A DNA stretch of 33,071 nucleotides from assembly GCA_024642505.1 (NCBI GenBank), contig JAHEAZ010000028.1, positions 1 through 33,071 of the forward strand, in the 5' to 3' direction. The DNA comes from Gammaproteobacteria bacterium (GTDB taxonomy: Bacteria; Pseudomonadota; Gammaproteobacteria; Steroidobacterales; Steroidobacteraceae). Shown piece by piece: positions 8,431 to 16,582 of the stretch. The notes under the pieces are model-generated. The model searched no databases, was not told the DNA's origin, and worked only from the letters and a program-made list of their open reading frames with translations. A program made the translations under genes and the position numbers. Position 1 is the stretch's first letter. Each line of letters starts with the position of its first letter.

Positions 8431-8936
8431 CGAGCCCCTCCCGCGCGGCCGAGCGCGCGATGGTGCGCATGGCACAGCGCGATCGCGAGCGCGTCCGCGG
8501 CATCCGCCCCGATCCTGCCATCGATGCTCAGGAGTGCCTTGACCATGTGCTGAACCTGGTCCTTTTCCGCCGCACCGGTGCCCGTAATGGCCAGCTTGAC
8601 CTCGCGCGGTGTGTACTCGTGTACGCTCGCGCCCTGTGCCGTGGCGCCACAGAGAGCGGCACCACGGGCCTGGCCGAGCTTCAGCGCGCTGTCCGGGTTG
8701 ACGTGCATGAAGACCCTTTCGATTGCGACTTCAGCCGGAGCATAGGCGTCTATCAGTTCGCCCACGTGGGTGAAGATGATCCGCAGGCGCGAGGAGAGTT
8801 CGCCCTTTCCTGCGCGGATGCTGCCGCTGGCCACGTAGCGGGTACCCGCAGCCGAGACATCGACCACGCCGAAACCGGTCACGACCGATCCCGGGTCGAG
8901 GCCCAGAATCCGGGCCGGCGTCGCCACGACAGCCAC
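8427..8936 (-). CDS. ruvC: Crossover junction endodeoxyribonuclease RuvC
   Basis: RuvC is the Holliday-junction resolvase. Catalytic acidic residues are visible in ILGLDPGSVVTGFG (first Asp), EVAIERVF (Glu) and IGADAADALAIALCHAH (final Asp pair). The start is uncertain. The frame is open to an ATG at 9005, but the first about 23 residues are Arg-rich and unlike the family. GTG codons at 8936 and 8927 place the start a few residues before RILGLDPG, and a GGGA lies a few nt before the first. I chose 8936, giving about 169 aa against 173 in E. coli. It is the first gene of the leftward cluster; yebC, often found upstream, is absent and relA is divergent. Confidence 0.92.
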   Translation of the reverse strand: MAVVATPARILGLDPGSVVTGFGVVDVSAAGTRYVASGSIRAGKGELSSRLRIIFTHVGELIDAYAPAEVAIERVFMHVNPDSALKLGQARGAALCGATAQGASVHEYTPREVKLAITGTGAAEKDQVQHMVKALLSIDGRIGADAADALAIALCHAHHRALGRAGGAR

Positions 8937-9119
8937 GTGTCCCGGCCGGGCTCCCGCCTGCAGGCGAAGACCGCGTGGGCGCCTGCTGCGAGTCGCGCGC
9001 ATCAAGAGTCAAGACCGTGCACGTATTCGATGCTCCTTGGGTGCTCAAAGTCGCCCGGACTGGGTGTCCGCGACCGGCTCCGGCGCCAATCACTGCCTAC
9101 CCCTGCCGGGTGGGCCTCT

Positions 9120-9150
9120 CAAAGGAGGTATGATACCGGCAAACGCCGGG
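9120..9150. promoter_or_regulatory. Divergent ruvC/relA intergenic control region (candidate)
   Basis: The interval between ruvC and relA contains GGTATGATACC (9127-9137), an 11-bp palindrome. It presents a -10-like hexamer on both strands (TATGAT rightward, TATCAT leftward). I find no convincing -35 for either direction. Immediately downstream toward relA is a short hairpin, CCGGC-AAAC-GCCGG, that could form in the relA leader. The palindrome overlaps an AAAGGAGG that looks like a ribosome binding site, but the nearby ATG is out of frame with relA and only 1 nt away. Promoter assignment is tentative. Confidence 0.3.
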
Positions 9151-9169
9151 CACCGGCACGCGCCCCGCG

Positions 9170-11311
9170 ATGAAGACTACCAGCCTAGCAAGCAGCTCCA
9201 GTTCGCAACACATCACCGCCGTTCTGGCTGCGGCGGAGCAGCTGTTGCCGCCCGACTCCGACGCACGGGATACCTTGCTACGGGCTGCGGGCGTCGCCCG
9301 ACTGCTGGCCGCGCTCGACGCCGATGAAGACACCCTGATCGGCGCATTAATCGCGCCACTGGTGCTATCTGGTGCCGTAACGCGCGAGACCGCGGCCCGC
9401 CAGTTCGGCGAGGCACAGGCGCAATTCGCCGCAGAACTCGGCTCACTTGGCAGTTTCCGGGTAACGGACCGCTGGACGCCCGAGCGCAAGCTCTCGGCCG
9501 GCCAGGCCGAGGTCCTGCGCAAGATGTTGCTGGCAGTGATAACCGACCCGCGCCTGGTGCTGGTCCGCCTGGCCGAGCAGCTCTATGACCTGCGGGAGGC
9601 GCGTGACCTGCCGTCGGACATCCAGCAGCGCCTGGCTCGCGAGACGCGCGAGGTCTATGCGCCGCTGGCAAGCAGGCTGGGCATCTGGCAGCTGAAGTGG
9701 GAACTGGAGGACCTCGCATTCCGGTATCTCGAGCCGGACGAATACAAGCTGGTCGCCAGCAAGCTGAACGAGCGCCGGGCGGACCGTGAGCGCTACATCG
9801 CCGAGATCATCGGCGAGCTGACACGCATGCTCACCGAGGCGGGAGTCAAGGCCGAGGTCAGCGGCCGGCCAAAGCACATCTACAGCATCTGGCGAAAGAT
9901 GCAGCGCAAGCAGCTGGGTTTTGAACAGGTATTCGATGTCCGGGCGGTGCGCATCCTCACGGACACAGTTGCCGACTGCTATGCGGCCCTGGGCCTCGTC
10001 CACGGCCGCTGGCCCTACATTCCCGGCGAGTTCGACGACTACATTGCCACGCCGAAGGACAACGACTACCGGTCGCTGCACACGGCAGTGATGGGGCCCG
10101 GCAAAGTGCCGGTCGAAATCCAGATCCGCACACGCCAGATGCACGAGCATGCCGAGCTCGGGGTCGCCGCACATTGGCGCTACAAGGAAGGCCGTGGGCG
10201 CGATGCGGCTTACGACCGGAAGATCCAGTGGCTCAGGGAACTGCTTACGCCGGCGGCCGAGGGCGAAGCCGATCGGGATTTCCTCGACCGGGTCCGTGCC
10301 GATCTCTTCGAGGACCGCGTCTACGCGCTGACGCCAAAAGGCGACATCGTCGACCTGCCGAGCGGCTCCACGCCGCTCGACTACGCCTACCACGTTCACA
10401 CGGAGCTCGGGCATCGCTGCAAGGGCGCCCGCGTCAACGGCCGAATGGTGACGCTCGACTACAAGTTGTCTAGCGGCGAAGCGGTCGAGATCATTGCCGG
10501 TAAGCAATCCCAGCCCAGCCGGGACTGGCTGATCGAACAGCTTGGCTACCTGGCCTCGCCCCGCAGCCGTGCCAAGGTCCGGGCCTGGTTCAAGCGCCAG
10601 GACGAGGGCATGAACCGCCAGGAAGGCCGCGAGCTGTATGAGCGCGAGATGCGACGGCTTGGATTGCAGAACGCGGTCGCCATGCCCGACCTGTTGGGAG
10701 AGTTGAACCTGCCCACCGCTGACGCACTATACCTGGCACTGGGCGCGGGGGACCTGAACGTGGCGCAGGTCAGCGGCGCCATCCAGCGCCGCTTGAAGCT
10801 GACTTCGCCCGAGCAGGTGGCCCAGCGAGCACCGCTGGCGCGGCGGCGCAAACCGTCCGCGGGCCTCGAAATCGAAGGCGTCGGCGACCTCGCATCGACT
10901 TTCGCCCGCTGCTGCAACCCGGTCCCGCCGGAGCCGATCGCCGGGTACATCACGGTGGGACGCGGTGTGACCATCCATCGCGAAGCTTGCCCCAGCCTGG
11001 AGCGCATGCGCCGCCGGCAACCGGAAAGGGTGCTATCGGTCGCATGGGGTACTGCGGGTGAGCGAGGCTTCGAGGTGGACGTGGTCGTCCACGCCTACGA
11101 TCGGCATGGGCTGGTGCGCGACATCGGCGCTGTCCTGACCGAGGAGAAGATCGGCATCATCCGCATGACGACGACTACCAGCGCCGCAAGCAATACCGCC
11201 GACATCCACCTGACCATCTCGATTCGCGGGCTGGAGGAGCTGTCGCACCTGCTGACCCGGCTCAAATCAATCCGCAATGTTGTCAGCGTGCTGCGTCGGA
11301 GCGGCACCTGA
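9170..11311 (+). CDS. relA: GTP pyrophosphokinase RelA ((p)ppGpp synthetase I)
   Basis: RelA is the ribosome-associated stringent-response alarmone synthetase. The N-terminal HD region is degenerate: LIGALIAPLVLSGAVTRETA stands where hydrolases carry the HD/ED residues, so hydrolysis is unlikely. The synthetase domain (about residues 230-350) has RPKHIYSIWRKMQRKQLGF and GEFDDYIATPKDNDYRSLHT, where EFDD is the EXDD signature of RelA rather than the RXKD of SpoT. It also has VEIQIRTRQMHEHAELGVAA. A TGS domain (RVYALTPKGDIVDLPSGSTP), a zinc-finger/RIS region (FARCCNPVPPEPIAGYIT, IHREACPSLERM) and a C-terminal ACT domain follow. Length is 713 aa. No clear Shine-Dalgarno precedes the ATG at 9170. 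It is divergent from ruvC and separated by 67 nt from the channel gene downstream. Confidence 0.95.
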   Translation: MKTTSLASSSSSQHITAVLAAAEQLLPPDSDARDTLLRAAGVARLLAALDADEDTLIGALIAPLVLSGAVTRETAARQFGEAQAQFAAELGSLGSFRVTDRWTPERKLSAGQAEVLRKMLLAVITDPRLVLVRLAEQLYDLREARDLPSDIQQRLARETREVYAPLASRLGIWQLKWELEDLAFRYLEPDEYKLVASKLNERRADRERYIAEIIGELTRMLTEAGVKAEVSGRPKHIYSIWRKMQRKQLGFEQVFDVRAVRILTDTVADCYAALGLVHGRWPYIPGEFDDYIATPKDNDYRSLHTAVMGPGKVPVEIQIRTRQMHEHAELGVAAHWRYKEGRGRDAAYDRKIQWLRELLTPAAEGEADRDFLDRVRADLFEDRVYALTPKGDIVDLPSGSTPLDYAYHVHTELGHRCKGARVNGRMVTLDYKLSSGEAVEIIAGKQSQPSRDWLIEQLGYLASPRSRAKVRAWFKRQDEGMNRQEGRELYEREMRRLGLQNAVAMPDLLGELNLPTADALYLALGAGDLNVAQVSGAIQRRLKLTSPEQVAQRAPLARRRKPSAGLEIEGVGDLASTFARCCNPVPPEPIAGYITVGRGVTIHREACPSLERMRRRQPERVLSVAWGTAGERGFEVDVVVHAYDRHGLVRDIGAVLTEEKIGIIRMTTTTSAASNTADIHLTISIRGLEELSHLLTRLKSIRNVVSVLRRSGT

Positions 11312-11378
11312 GCGTGCCCTGCGGTAGCGACGCAGGTAACATGGGTACGCGCTAAAACCGTTGATCGTGGAGCTTTAC

Positions 11379-13823
11379 GTGAATCCCAGAAGGTCGATCT
11401 TCGCGGCGTGTCCGGCGCTCATTGCGTCGGCGACACTGTCCCTGGCCATGGTCGACCCAGCGATCGGCCAGGAAACTGCACCGACCGCCGAGGCGCCAGC
11501 AGCAACCAAGGAGCCCCAGCTCGTTCCACCGGACCAGATCCCCGCCCGGGCCTCCTCGGCGCGCCTCACGCTGGAAGCCATCCGTTCCCGCATCAGTGCC
11601 CCCGCGACGGGCACCAGCGACGAGCTCACTGAAATTGTCGCCGTTGTCGACCGCCTACAGGCCCGGGCCGACGTCTCCAGGCTCGACCAGCTGCCGGATT
11701 TTCGCATCGCGGAACTTGGACGCCAGGTCGAGTTCTACCGCAGGGAACTGGAACGCGCCGAATCTCGCAATGTCGCCCGTGCGACTCGGCTTTCCGCGGA
11801 CGCAGCCGAGTTGAGCCGGCTGCGGAGCCTCTGGGCAGCCACGCTTGCTGCTGCGGAACGCGACCGCCTGTCTCGCCCGCTGATCAATGAAGCCCATTCG
11901 GTGATCAGCCAGATCGATGAAACCGAGGCGCTACTGGAACAGCCCCTGTCCAGTACGCTGAATGGGCGCCAGCGAGACGGCCGTTACGAGACCCGGCTTG
12001 ACGCGCTGACGCGTAGGTTGATGGATGCCGATGCCCAGGCCAAGGTACGTCGCCTGTCAAAGGACGTGCCGCCGCTGTGGGCCGCTGGTGCACTGCGCAT
12101 CAAGCCAGAGCGGGACTGGGACGCGGTAAGGCACCGTCTCGAGGAGCAGTTTGAGTTCAGCCACGACTTTTTCAGGGCCAGGCGCGACCGGCTAGAGGCC
12201 TACATGTTAATCGGTGTATTGGCCTTCGCTGCGGCACTGTGGCTGCGCCTCAAGGGCGCGCTGTTTGCAGCGGCCGGCGACCCGATGCCTGATGCCAGCC
12301 GGGTGCTGAAGAGACCGTTCTCGTCACTGCTGCTGGTCCTGCTGGTCGTGGTACTGCTGGGCGTGGAACTGGCCCCGACGATCGTCCTGCATACGCTCGC
12401 CATCATGATCATGCTGGTGCTGTTGAGGCTCATGCCCTCCCGCCTGATGGCGGGGCGACGAATCCTGCTGGTCGGCCTGGCCATACTGTTTGTCCTGGAC
12501 CGCGCCCGCGCAATGTTGCCTTTTGATTCACTGGCCTTCCGGGCGGACCAGCTGGTAGTCGCCATCGGTCTGGCCGCTGGTTACCTGCACGTCCTCTGGC
12601 TGAAGCGGCATCACCACGTGCCGCCGAAGTCATGGCTAAGACTGCTGGCACTCGTGGCGCCCATCGCCCTCGCGTTACTGCTCGTGGCAATCGTCGCCAA
12701 CATGGTCGGTAACATCTCGCTGGCCGACCTGCTGATACGGGGAACGCTGACCTCCACCTATGCATCGGCCATCATGTTCGCCGCCGCCTTCATCGTTGAC
12801 GACTTCGCCCGGATGATGGTTCGCAGCAAGCTCGGACAGAACCTCCGCATGATCACCTTGCACGGCGAGGAAATCGCCCAGGGCACGCAGAAGGCTGCCC
12901 ACTGGTTCGCGTGGCTGGCCTGGCTGTACGTCACCATGGGTGCCTACCAGCTCTTGTATCCGGTCTCCCAGGGCATCAAGCAGATACTCGGAGTTTCCTG
13001 GACCTTCGGCGAGCTGAGCTTCACGCTGGGCGGAATCGGGACATTCGTTCTGGGGGTGCTGATCGCCGTGTATGCCTCCCGCACCATCCGCTTCCTGCTC
13101 AACGAAGAAGTCCTGAGTCGAGTGGCCTGGCCGCCGGGCGCGAAGAGCACAACCGCGACTCTCGCCTACTACGGCGTGCTGTTCGCCGGCCTTTTGTTGG
13201 CACTCAATGCAGCCGGCATCGAGACCAGCCGGTTTGCCATCATCGTCGGGGCGCTCGGCGTTGGTATCGGCTTCGGCCTGCAGAACGTCGTCAATAACTT
13301 CGTATCCGGGCTGATCCTGATGTTCGAACGCCCGATCCAGCCGGGCGACATCATCGACATCGACACCTTGCAGGGCCGCGTCATTGAAATCGGCCTGCGC
13401 GCAACGCGGGTCAAGACCTGGGAAGGCGCGGAGGTGGTCGTCCCGAACGGCAACCTGTTGTCCGGCAACCTCATCAACTGGACCTTGTCCGACAGCAGTC
13501 GCCGCGTGGAACTGCCGATCGGCGTGGCCTATGGGAGCAACCTGCGGCGCGTGCTCGACATCCTGATGAAGGTAGCCGCCGGGCAACGCGAGGCAATGCA
13601 GGACCCTGCACCAAACGTCCTGTTCGTCGGCTTCGGCGAAAGCTCACTCGACTTTGTCGTTCGTTTCTGGACGAAGGACGCCACGGTTGCGGTGGCCGCC
13701 CGCAGTGAAGCAGGAGTCGCCATCGCAGAGGCCTTGGCGGCAGAAGGCATCGAGATTCCGTTCCCGCAGCGCGATCTGCACATTCGCAGCATGGATGCTG
13801 GGGCTGCCGAAGCGCTGAAGTAA
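11379..13823 (+). CDS. Large MscS-family mechanosensitive channel with periplasmic N-terminus
   Basis: This is an inner-membrane mechanosensitive channel expected to release osmolytes on hypo-osmotic shock. I place the start at the GTG at 11379, because GGAG lies 6 nt upstream and the protein then opens with a signal peptide ending near VDPAIGQ. The next about 230 residues form a charged, helical, probably coiled-coil periplasmic region. Many TM helices follow from about residue 260, for example AYMLIGVLAFAAALWLRL and LLLVLLVVVLLGVELAPTIV. The MscS core is at the C-terminus: GALGVGIGFGLQNVVNNFVS (pore-lining TM3 with Gly packing), LILMFERPIQPGDIID, and the beta domain TRVKTWEGAEVVVPNGNLLS. 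Length about 814 aa is between MscS (286) and MscK/MscM (about 1100), so I leave the symbol blank. Distance to relA is short and co-transcription is possible. Confidence 0.88.
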   Translation: MNPRRSIFAACPALIASATLSLAMVDPAIGQETAPTAEAPAATKEPQLVPPDQIPARASSARLTLEAIRSRISAPATGTSDELTEIVAVVDRLQARADVSRLDQLPDFRIAELGRQVEFYRRELERAESRNVARATRLSADAAELSRLRSLWAATLAAAERDRLSRPLINEAHSVISQIDETEALLEQPLSSTLNGRQRDGRYETRLDALTRRLMDADAQAKVRRLSKDVPPLWAAGALRIKPERDWDAVRHRLEEQFEFSHDFFRARRDRLEAYMLIGVLAFAAALWLRLKGALFAAAGDPMPDASRVLKRPFSSLLLVLLVVVLLGVELAPTIVLHTLAIMIMLVLLRLMPSRLMAGRRILLVGLAILFVLDRARAMLPFDSLAFRADQLVVAIGLAAGYLHVLWLKRHHHVPPKSWLRLLALVAPIALALLLVAIVANMVGNISLADLLIRGTLTSTYASAIMFAAAFIVDDFARMMVRSKLGQNLRMITLHGEEIAQGTQKAAHWFAWLAWLYVTMGAYQLLYPVSQGIKQILGVSWTFGELSFTLGGIGTFVLGVLIAVYASRTIRFLLNEEVLSRVAWPPGAKSTTATLAYYGVLFAGLLLALNAAGIETSRFAIIVGALGVGIGFGLQNVVNNFVSGLILMFERPIQPGDIIDIDTLQGRVIEIGLRATRVKTWEGAEVVVPNGNLLSGNLINWTLSDSSRRVELPIGVAYGSNLRRVLDILMKVAAGQREAMQDPAPNVLFVGFGESSLDFVVRFWTKDATVAVAARSEAGVAIAEALAAEGIEIPFPQRDLHIRSMDAGAAEALK

Positions 13824-13834
13824 TTCAGAGCGAG

Positions 13835-13924
13835 AAAACCGGGGACAGTTTACCTATTTGAAGCAGGAACACTTACCGGCTCGCTCTTGCCGTCGATGCA
13901 AATAGGTAAACTGTCCCCGATTTT
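13835..13924. repeat. Extragenic inverted repeat, 21-bp perfect arms; possible bidirectional terminator
   Basis: The left arm, 13840-13860, begins CGGGGACAGTTTACCTATTT. The right arm, 13899-13919, is its exact reverse complement. After one mismatch the pairing continues for five more bases (GAAAA/TTTTC) on the outside. The loop is 38 nt. On both strands the stem runs into a T-rich flank (GATTTTCC rightward, GGTTTTCTC leftward), so it could terminate both the rightward channel gene and the leftward lpd operon that converge here. The arm sequence resembles GGGGACAGTTTACC-type motifs I associate with dispersed extragenic palindromes in proteobacteria, but that link is from memory. Confidence 0.85.
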
Positions 13925-13932
13925 CCTGCTGT

Positions 13933-15363
13933 TCACTTGTTGAGGCAGTCTATTGCGCGCTTGTCAGCAGCCAGTGCGGCTTCGTGCAGTGCCTCTGACA
14001 GCGTGGGATGCGCGTGGATCGTGCGCTGCAGGTCCTCGCTGCTGCCTGAATACTCCATCGCCAGCACGGCTTCTGCAATCAGCTCGCCGGCCATCGGGCC
14101 GATCACGTGCACGCCCAGGATCTCGTCGTCGTCGACGGCGGCAACCACCTTGCAGAATCCAGCCGGTGCCTCCATTGCCCGGGCCCGTCCGCTGGCGGCA
14201 AACGGGAAGTTGCCGACCTTGTAGGCACGACCGCTGGCCTTGACCTGTTCCTCAGTCAGCCCCACCCAGGCGATCTCGGGCGCCGTGTAGATCACCGACG
14301 GGATCACCTTGTAGTTGACCTCGGCATAGAGACCGGCGACGGCGTCCGCCACGGCGACACCCTCTTCCTTGCCCTTGTGGGCCAGCATCGGGCCACGCAC
14401 GCAGTCTCCCACGGCCCAGACCCTATCGGCCGCAGTCCTGCAGTGATCGTCGACCTTGATGAAACCGCGTTCGTCGATCTCGACACCGGTTCCCTCAGCC
14501 AGCAGGTTGGCGGTAAAGGGCCGGCGACCGATGGCAACCACCAGCTTGTCGACGGTTAGCGACTGCTCTCCCTTCGCGTCGGTGAAGCTGACAGCAACCT
14601 CATCGTTCTCGACTTTCGCCCCCGTCACCTTGGCGCCAAGGCGAATCTCGAGCCCCAGCTTCTTGAAGTGGCGCAGCGCTTCCCTCGATACCTGTCCGTC
14701 CGCCATCGGCAGGAAGTCAGGCAGAGCCTCGAGCACCACCACTTCGGCACCAAGCCGCCGCCAGACGCTACCGAGCTCCAGGCCGATCACGCCGGCGCCG
14801 ATTACGCCCAGACGCTTCGGCACGGCGTCGAACTCGAGCGCTCCCCACGAATCGACAACATGCTGGCCATCGAAAGGTGCGCTCCTGAGTTCCATCGGCT
14901 GGGAACCCGAGGCCAGAATGATGTGCTTCGCCTGAAGCGTGCGCCTGGTGCCATCGTGCGCGGTGAACTCTACCCTCAGCCCCGGCAGCAGCCGTCCATG
15001 GCCCTGCAACGGCGTAACGCCAGCGGACTTGAACAGGGCCAGGATGCCCTGCGTGCTCTGCCTGACGATGCCGGCCTTGCGCTTCTGCATGGCGACCACG
15101 TCGAAGCTGACTTCCCCGAGGGAGATACCGTGGGCCCTGAACTCGTGCTGCGCGCGATGAACGAGCTCGGAGGACTCCAGTAGCGCCTTCGACGGAATGC
15201 AGCCTGCGTTAAGGCAGGTACCGCCGAACGCATAACTGCCATCGTAGTTCTTCCACTCGTCGATGCAGGCGACCGAGAGCTTGTTCTGCGCCGCGCGTAT
15301 TGCCGCCGGATAGCCTGCCGGGCCACCACCAATCACTACCACATCGAAACTATCTGACATCAT
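13933..15363 (-). CDS. lpdA: Dihydrolipoyl dehydrogenase (E3)
   Basis: E3 is the FAD flavoprotein that reoxidises the dihydrolipoyl arm of 2-oxoglutarate dehydrogenase (and possibly other 2-oxoacid complexes), producing NADH. FAD-binding VVVIGGGPAGYPAAIRA is followed by the redox-active disulfide in FGGTCLNAGCIPSKALLESS. The NAD-binding region is LGVIGAGVIGLELGSVWRRL. The C-terminal interface carries the catalytic pair in IHAHPTLSEALHEAALAADK. Two adjacent ATGs (15363, 15360) follow AAGGGA at good spacing; the frame extends to 15426 but that part is Arg/Cys-rich and non-coding in character. Length is about 476 aa. It lies 10 nt after the sucB stop. Confidence 0.97.
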   Translation of the reverse strand: MMSDSFDVVVIGGGPAGYPAAIRAAQNKLSVACIDEWKNYDGSYAFGGTCLNAGCIPSKALLESSELVHRAQHEFRAHGISLGEVSFDVVAMQKRKAGIVRQSTQGILALFKSAGVTPLQGHGRLLPGLRVEFTAHDGTRRTLQAKHIILASGSQPMELRSAPFDGQHVVDSWGALEFDAVPKRLGVIGAGVIGLELGSVWRRLGAEVVVLEALPDFLPMADGQVSREALRHFKKLGLEIRLGAKVTGAKVENDEVAVSFTDAKGEQSLTVDKLVVAIGRRPFTANLLAEGTGVEIDERGFIKVDDHCRTAADRVWAVGDCVRGPMLAHKGKEEGVAVADAVAGLYAEVNYKVIPSVIYTAPEIAWVGLTEEQVKASGRAYKVGNFPFAASGRARAMEAPAGFCKVVAAVDDDEILGVHVIGPMAGELIAEAVLAMEYSGSSEDLQRTIHAHPTLSEALHEAALAADKRAIDCLNK

Positions 15364-15373
15364 GGATTCCCTT

Positions 15374-16582
15374 CTAGACCTGCAGCAACAAACGTGCCGG
15401 ATCCTCGATCGCATCCTTGACCGCAACCAGGAACTGCACCGCCTCGCGCCCGTCGATGATGCGATGATCGTAGGTCATCGCCAAATACATCATCGGCCTG
15501 ACCACCACCTGGCCGTCCACCACCATCGGGCGTGGCTGGATCTTGTGCATGCCGAGAATGGCGCTCTGCGGCGCGTTCACGATCGGCGTCGACATCAGTG
15601 AGCCGAAAACACCGCCGTTGGTGATCGAGAAAGTTCCGCCGGTGAGTTCCTCGAGCGTTATCGTTCCTTCGCGCGCGCGATTGGCATAACCGGTCACGGC
15701 CTTTTCAATGTCCGCAAAACTCATGGCATCGGCATCGCGCAGTATCGGAACCACCAGTCCGCGGTCGGTCGACACGGCAACGCCAATGTCAAAGTACTCG
15801 TGATAGACGATGTCGCTGCCCTCGACTGACGCATTGACGACCGGGAACCGCCTGAGTGCCTCCACGCAGGCCTTGACGAAGAAGGACATGAAGCCAAGAC
15901 GTACGCCATGCTTCTTCTCGAACCCATCCTTGTAACGCCCCCGCAGACCATTGAGCGCGTGCATGTCCACTTCGTTGAAGGTAGTCAGCAGGGCCTGGGT
16001 CGACTGCGCCTCGATCAGCCGCTGCGCAATGCGGGTTCGCAACCTGGTCATTGGCACGCGTTGTTCCGTTCGTCCGGCCGGCGCCGGCCGCCCCGCAACC
16101 GGCTTCGTCACGGGTGAGGTGGCTGGCGCCGCCTTGCCGCTCAGGTGCTGGACTACGTCGCCCTTGGTGATACGCCCATCGCGGCCCGAGCCAGGGATCT
16201 GCGTAGTGTTGAGCTGGTTCTCCTCCACCAGCCGCTTGGCTGCCGGCGAAAGCTTGGTGGCAACGCCGGCTTCGCTGGCAGACGCTGGCTCGCCGCCACC
16301 ACCTTCCTCTTTCCGCGCCGCCGCAGGGGTCGCCGCCGCGGCAGCGCCTTCGGCGATCACGGCGAGCAGCTCGCCGCTGGTCACGGTCGCACCGGTCTCC
16401 GCTTTCAGCTCCTGGATGACGCCATCAACCGGCGAAGGGACTTCCAGCACGACCTTATCGGTTTCCAGGTCAGCCAGGTTCTCATCGCGGCGCACGGCGT
16501 CACCCGGTTTCTTGTGCCAGGCCACCAGCGTGGCATCGGTCACCGACTCCGGCAGCTGGGGAACACGTAATTCAACGGTCAT
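15374..16582 (-). CDS. sucB: 2-oxoglutarate dehydrogenase E2, dihydrolipoyl succinyltransferase
   Basis: This is the core E2 enzyme of the 2-oxoglutarate dehydrogenase complex, which transfers the succinyl group to CoA. It has an N-terminal lipoyl domain with [20 protein letters not shown], where the Lys in ETDKVVLEV is lipoylated. An Ala-rich linker follows, then the peripheral-subunit-binding domain [18 protein letters not shown] / [17 protein letters not shown]. The catalytic domain ends in [20 protein letters not shown] with the active-site His and Asp. There is one lipoyl domain; length is 402 aa. Its ATG overlaps the sucA stop (ATGA). Confidence 0.97.
   Translation of the reverse strand: MTVELRVPQLPESVTDATLVAWHKKPGDAVRRDENLADLETDKVVLEVPSPVDGVIQELKAETGATVTSGELLAVIAEGAAAAATPAAARKEEGGGGEPASASEAGVATKLSPAAKRLVEENQLNTTQIPGSGRDGRITKGDVVQHLSGKAAPATSPVTKPVAGRPAPAGRTEQRVPMTRLRTRIAQRLIEAQSTQALLTTFNEVDMHALNGLRGRYKDGFEKKHGVRLGFMSFFVKACVEALRRFPVVNASVEGSDIVYHEYFDIGVAVSTDRGLVVPILRDADAMSFADIEKAVTGYANRAREGTITLEELTGGTFSITNGGVFGSLMSTPIVNAPQSAILGMHKIQPRPMVVDGQVVVRPMMYLAMTYDHRIIDGREAVQFLVAVKDAIEDPARLLLQV

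Noticed and set aside
9037-9327. Upstream ORF with AAAGGAGG before ATG, overlapping relA out of frame.
   Set aside because: The Shine-Dalgarno is only about 1 nt from the ATG and overlaps a -10-like sequence, so it probably lies outside the transcript. The product is Arg-rich with no coding character.
10060-10085. RelA synthetase motif reads PKDNDYRSLH instead of the more common NGY.
   Set aside because: I believe NDYRSLH-type variants occur in other RelA proteins, and the catalytic EXDD and the Tyr are intact, so this is probably ordinary variation.
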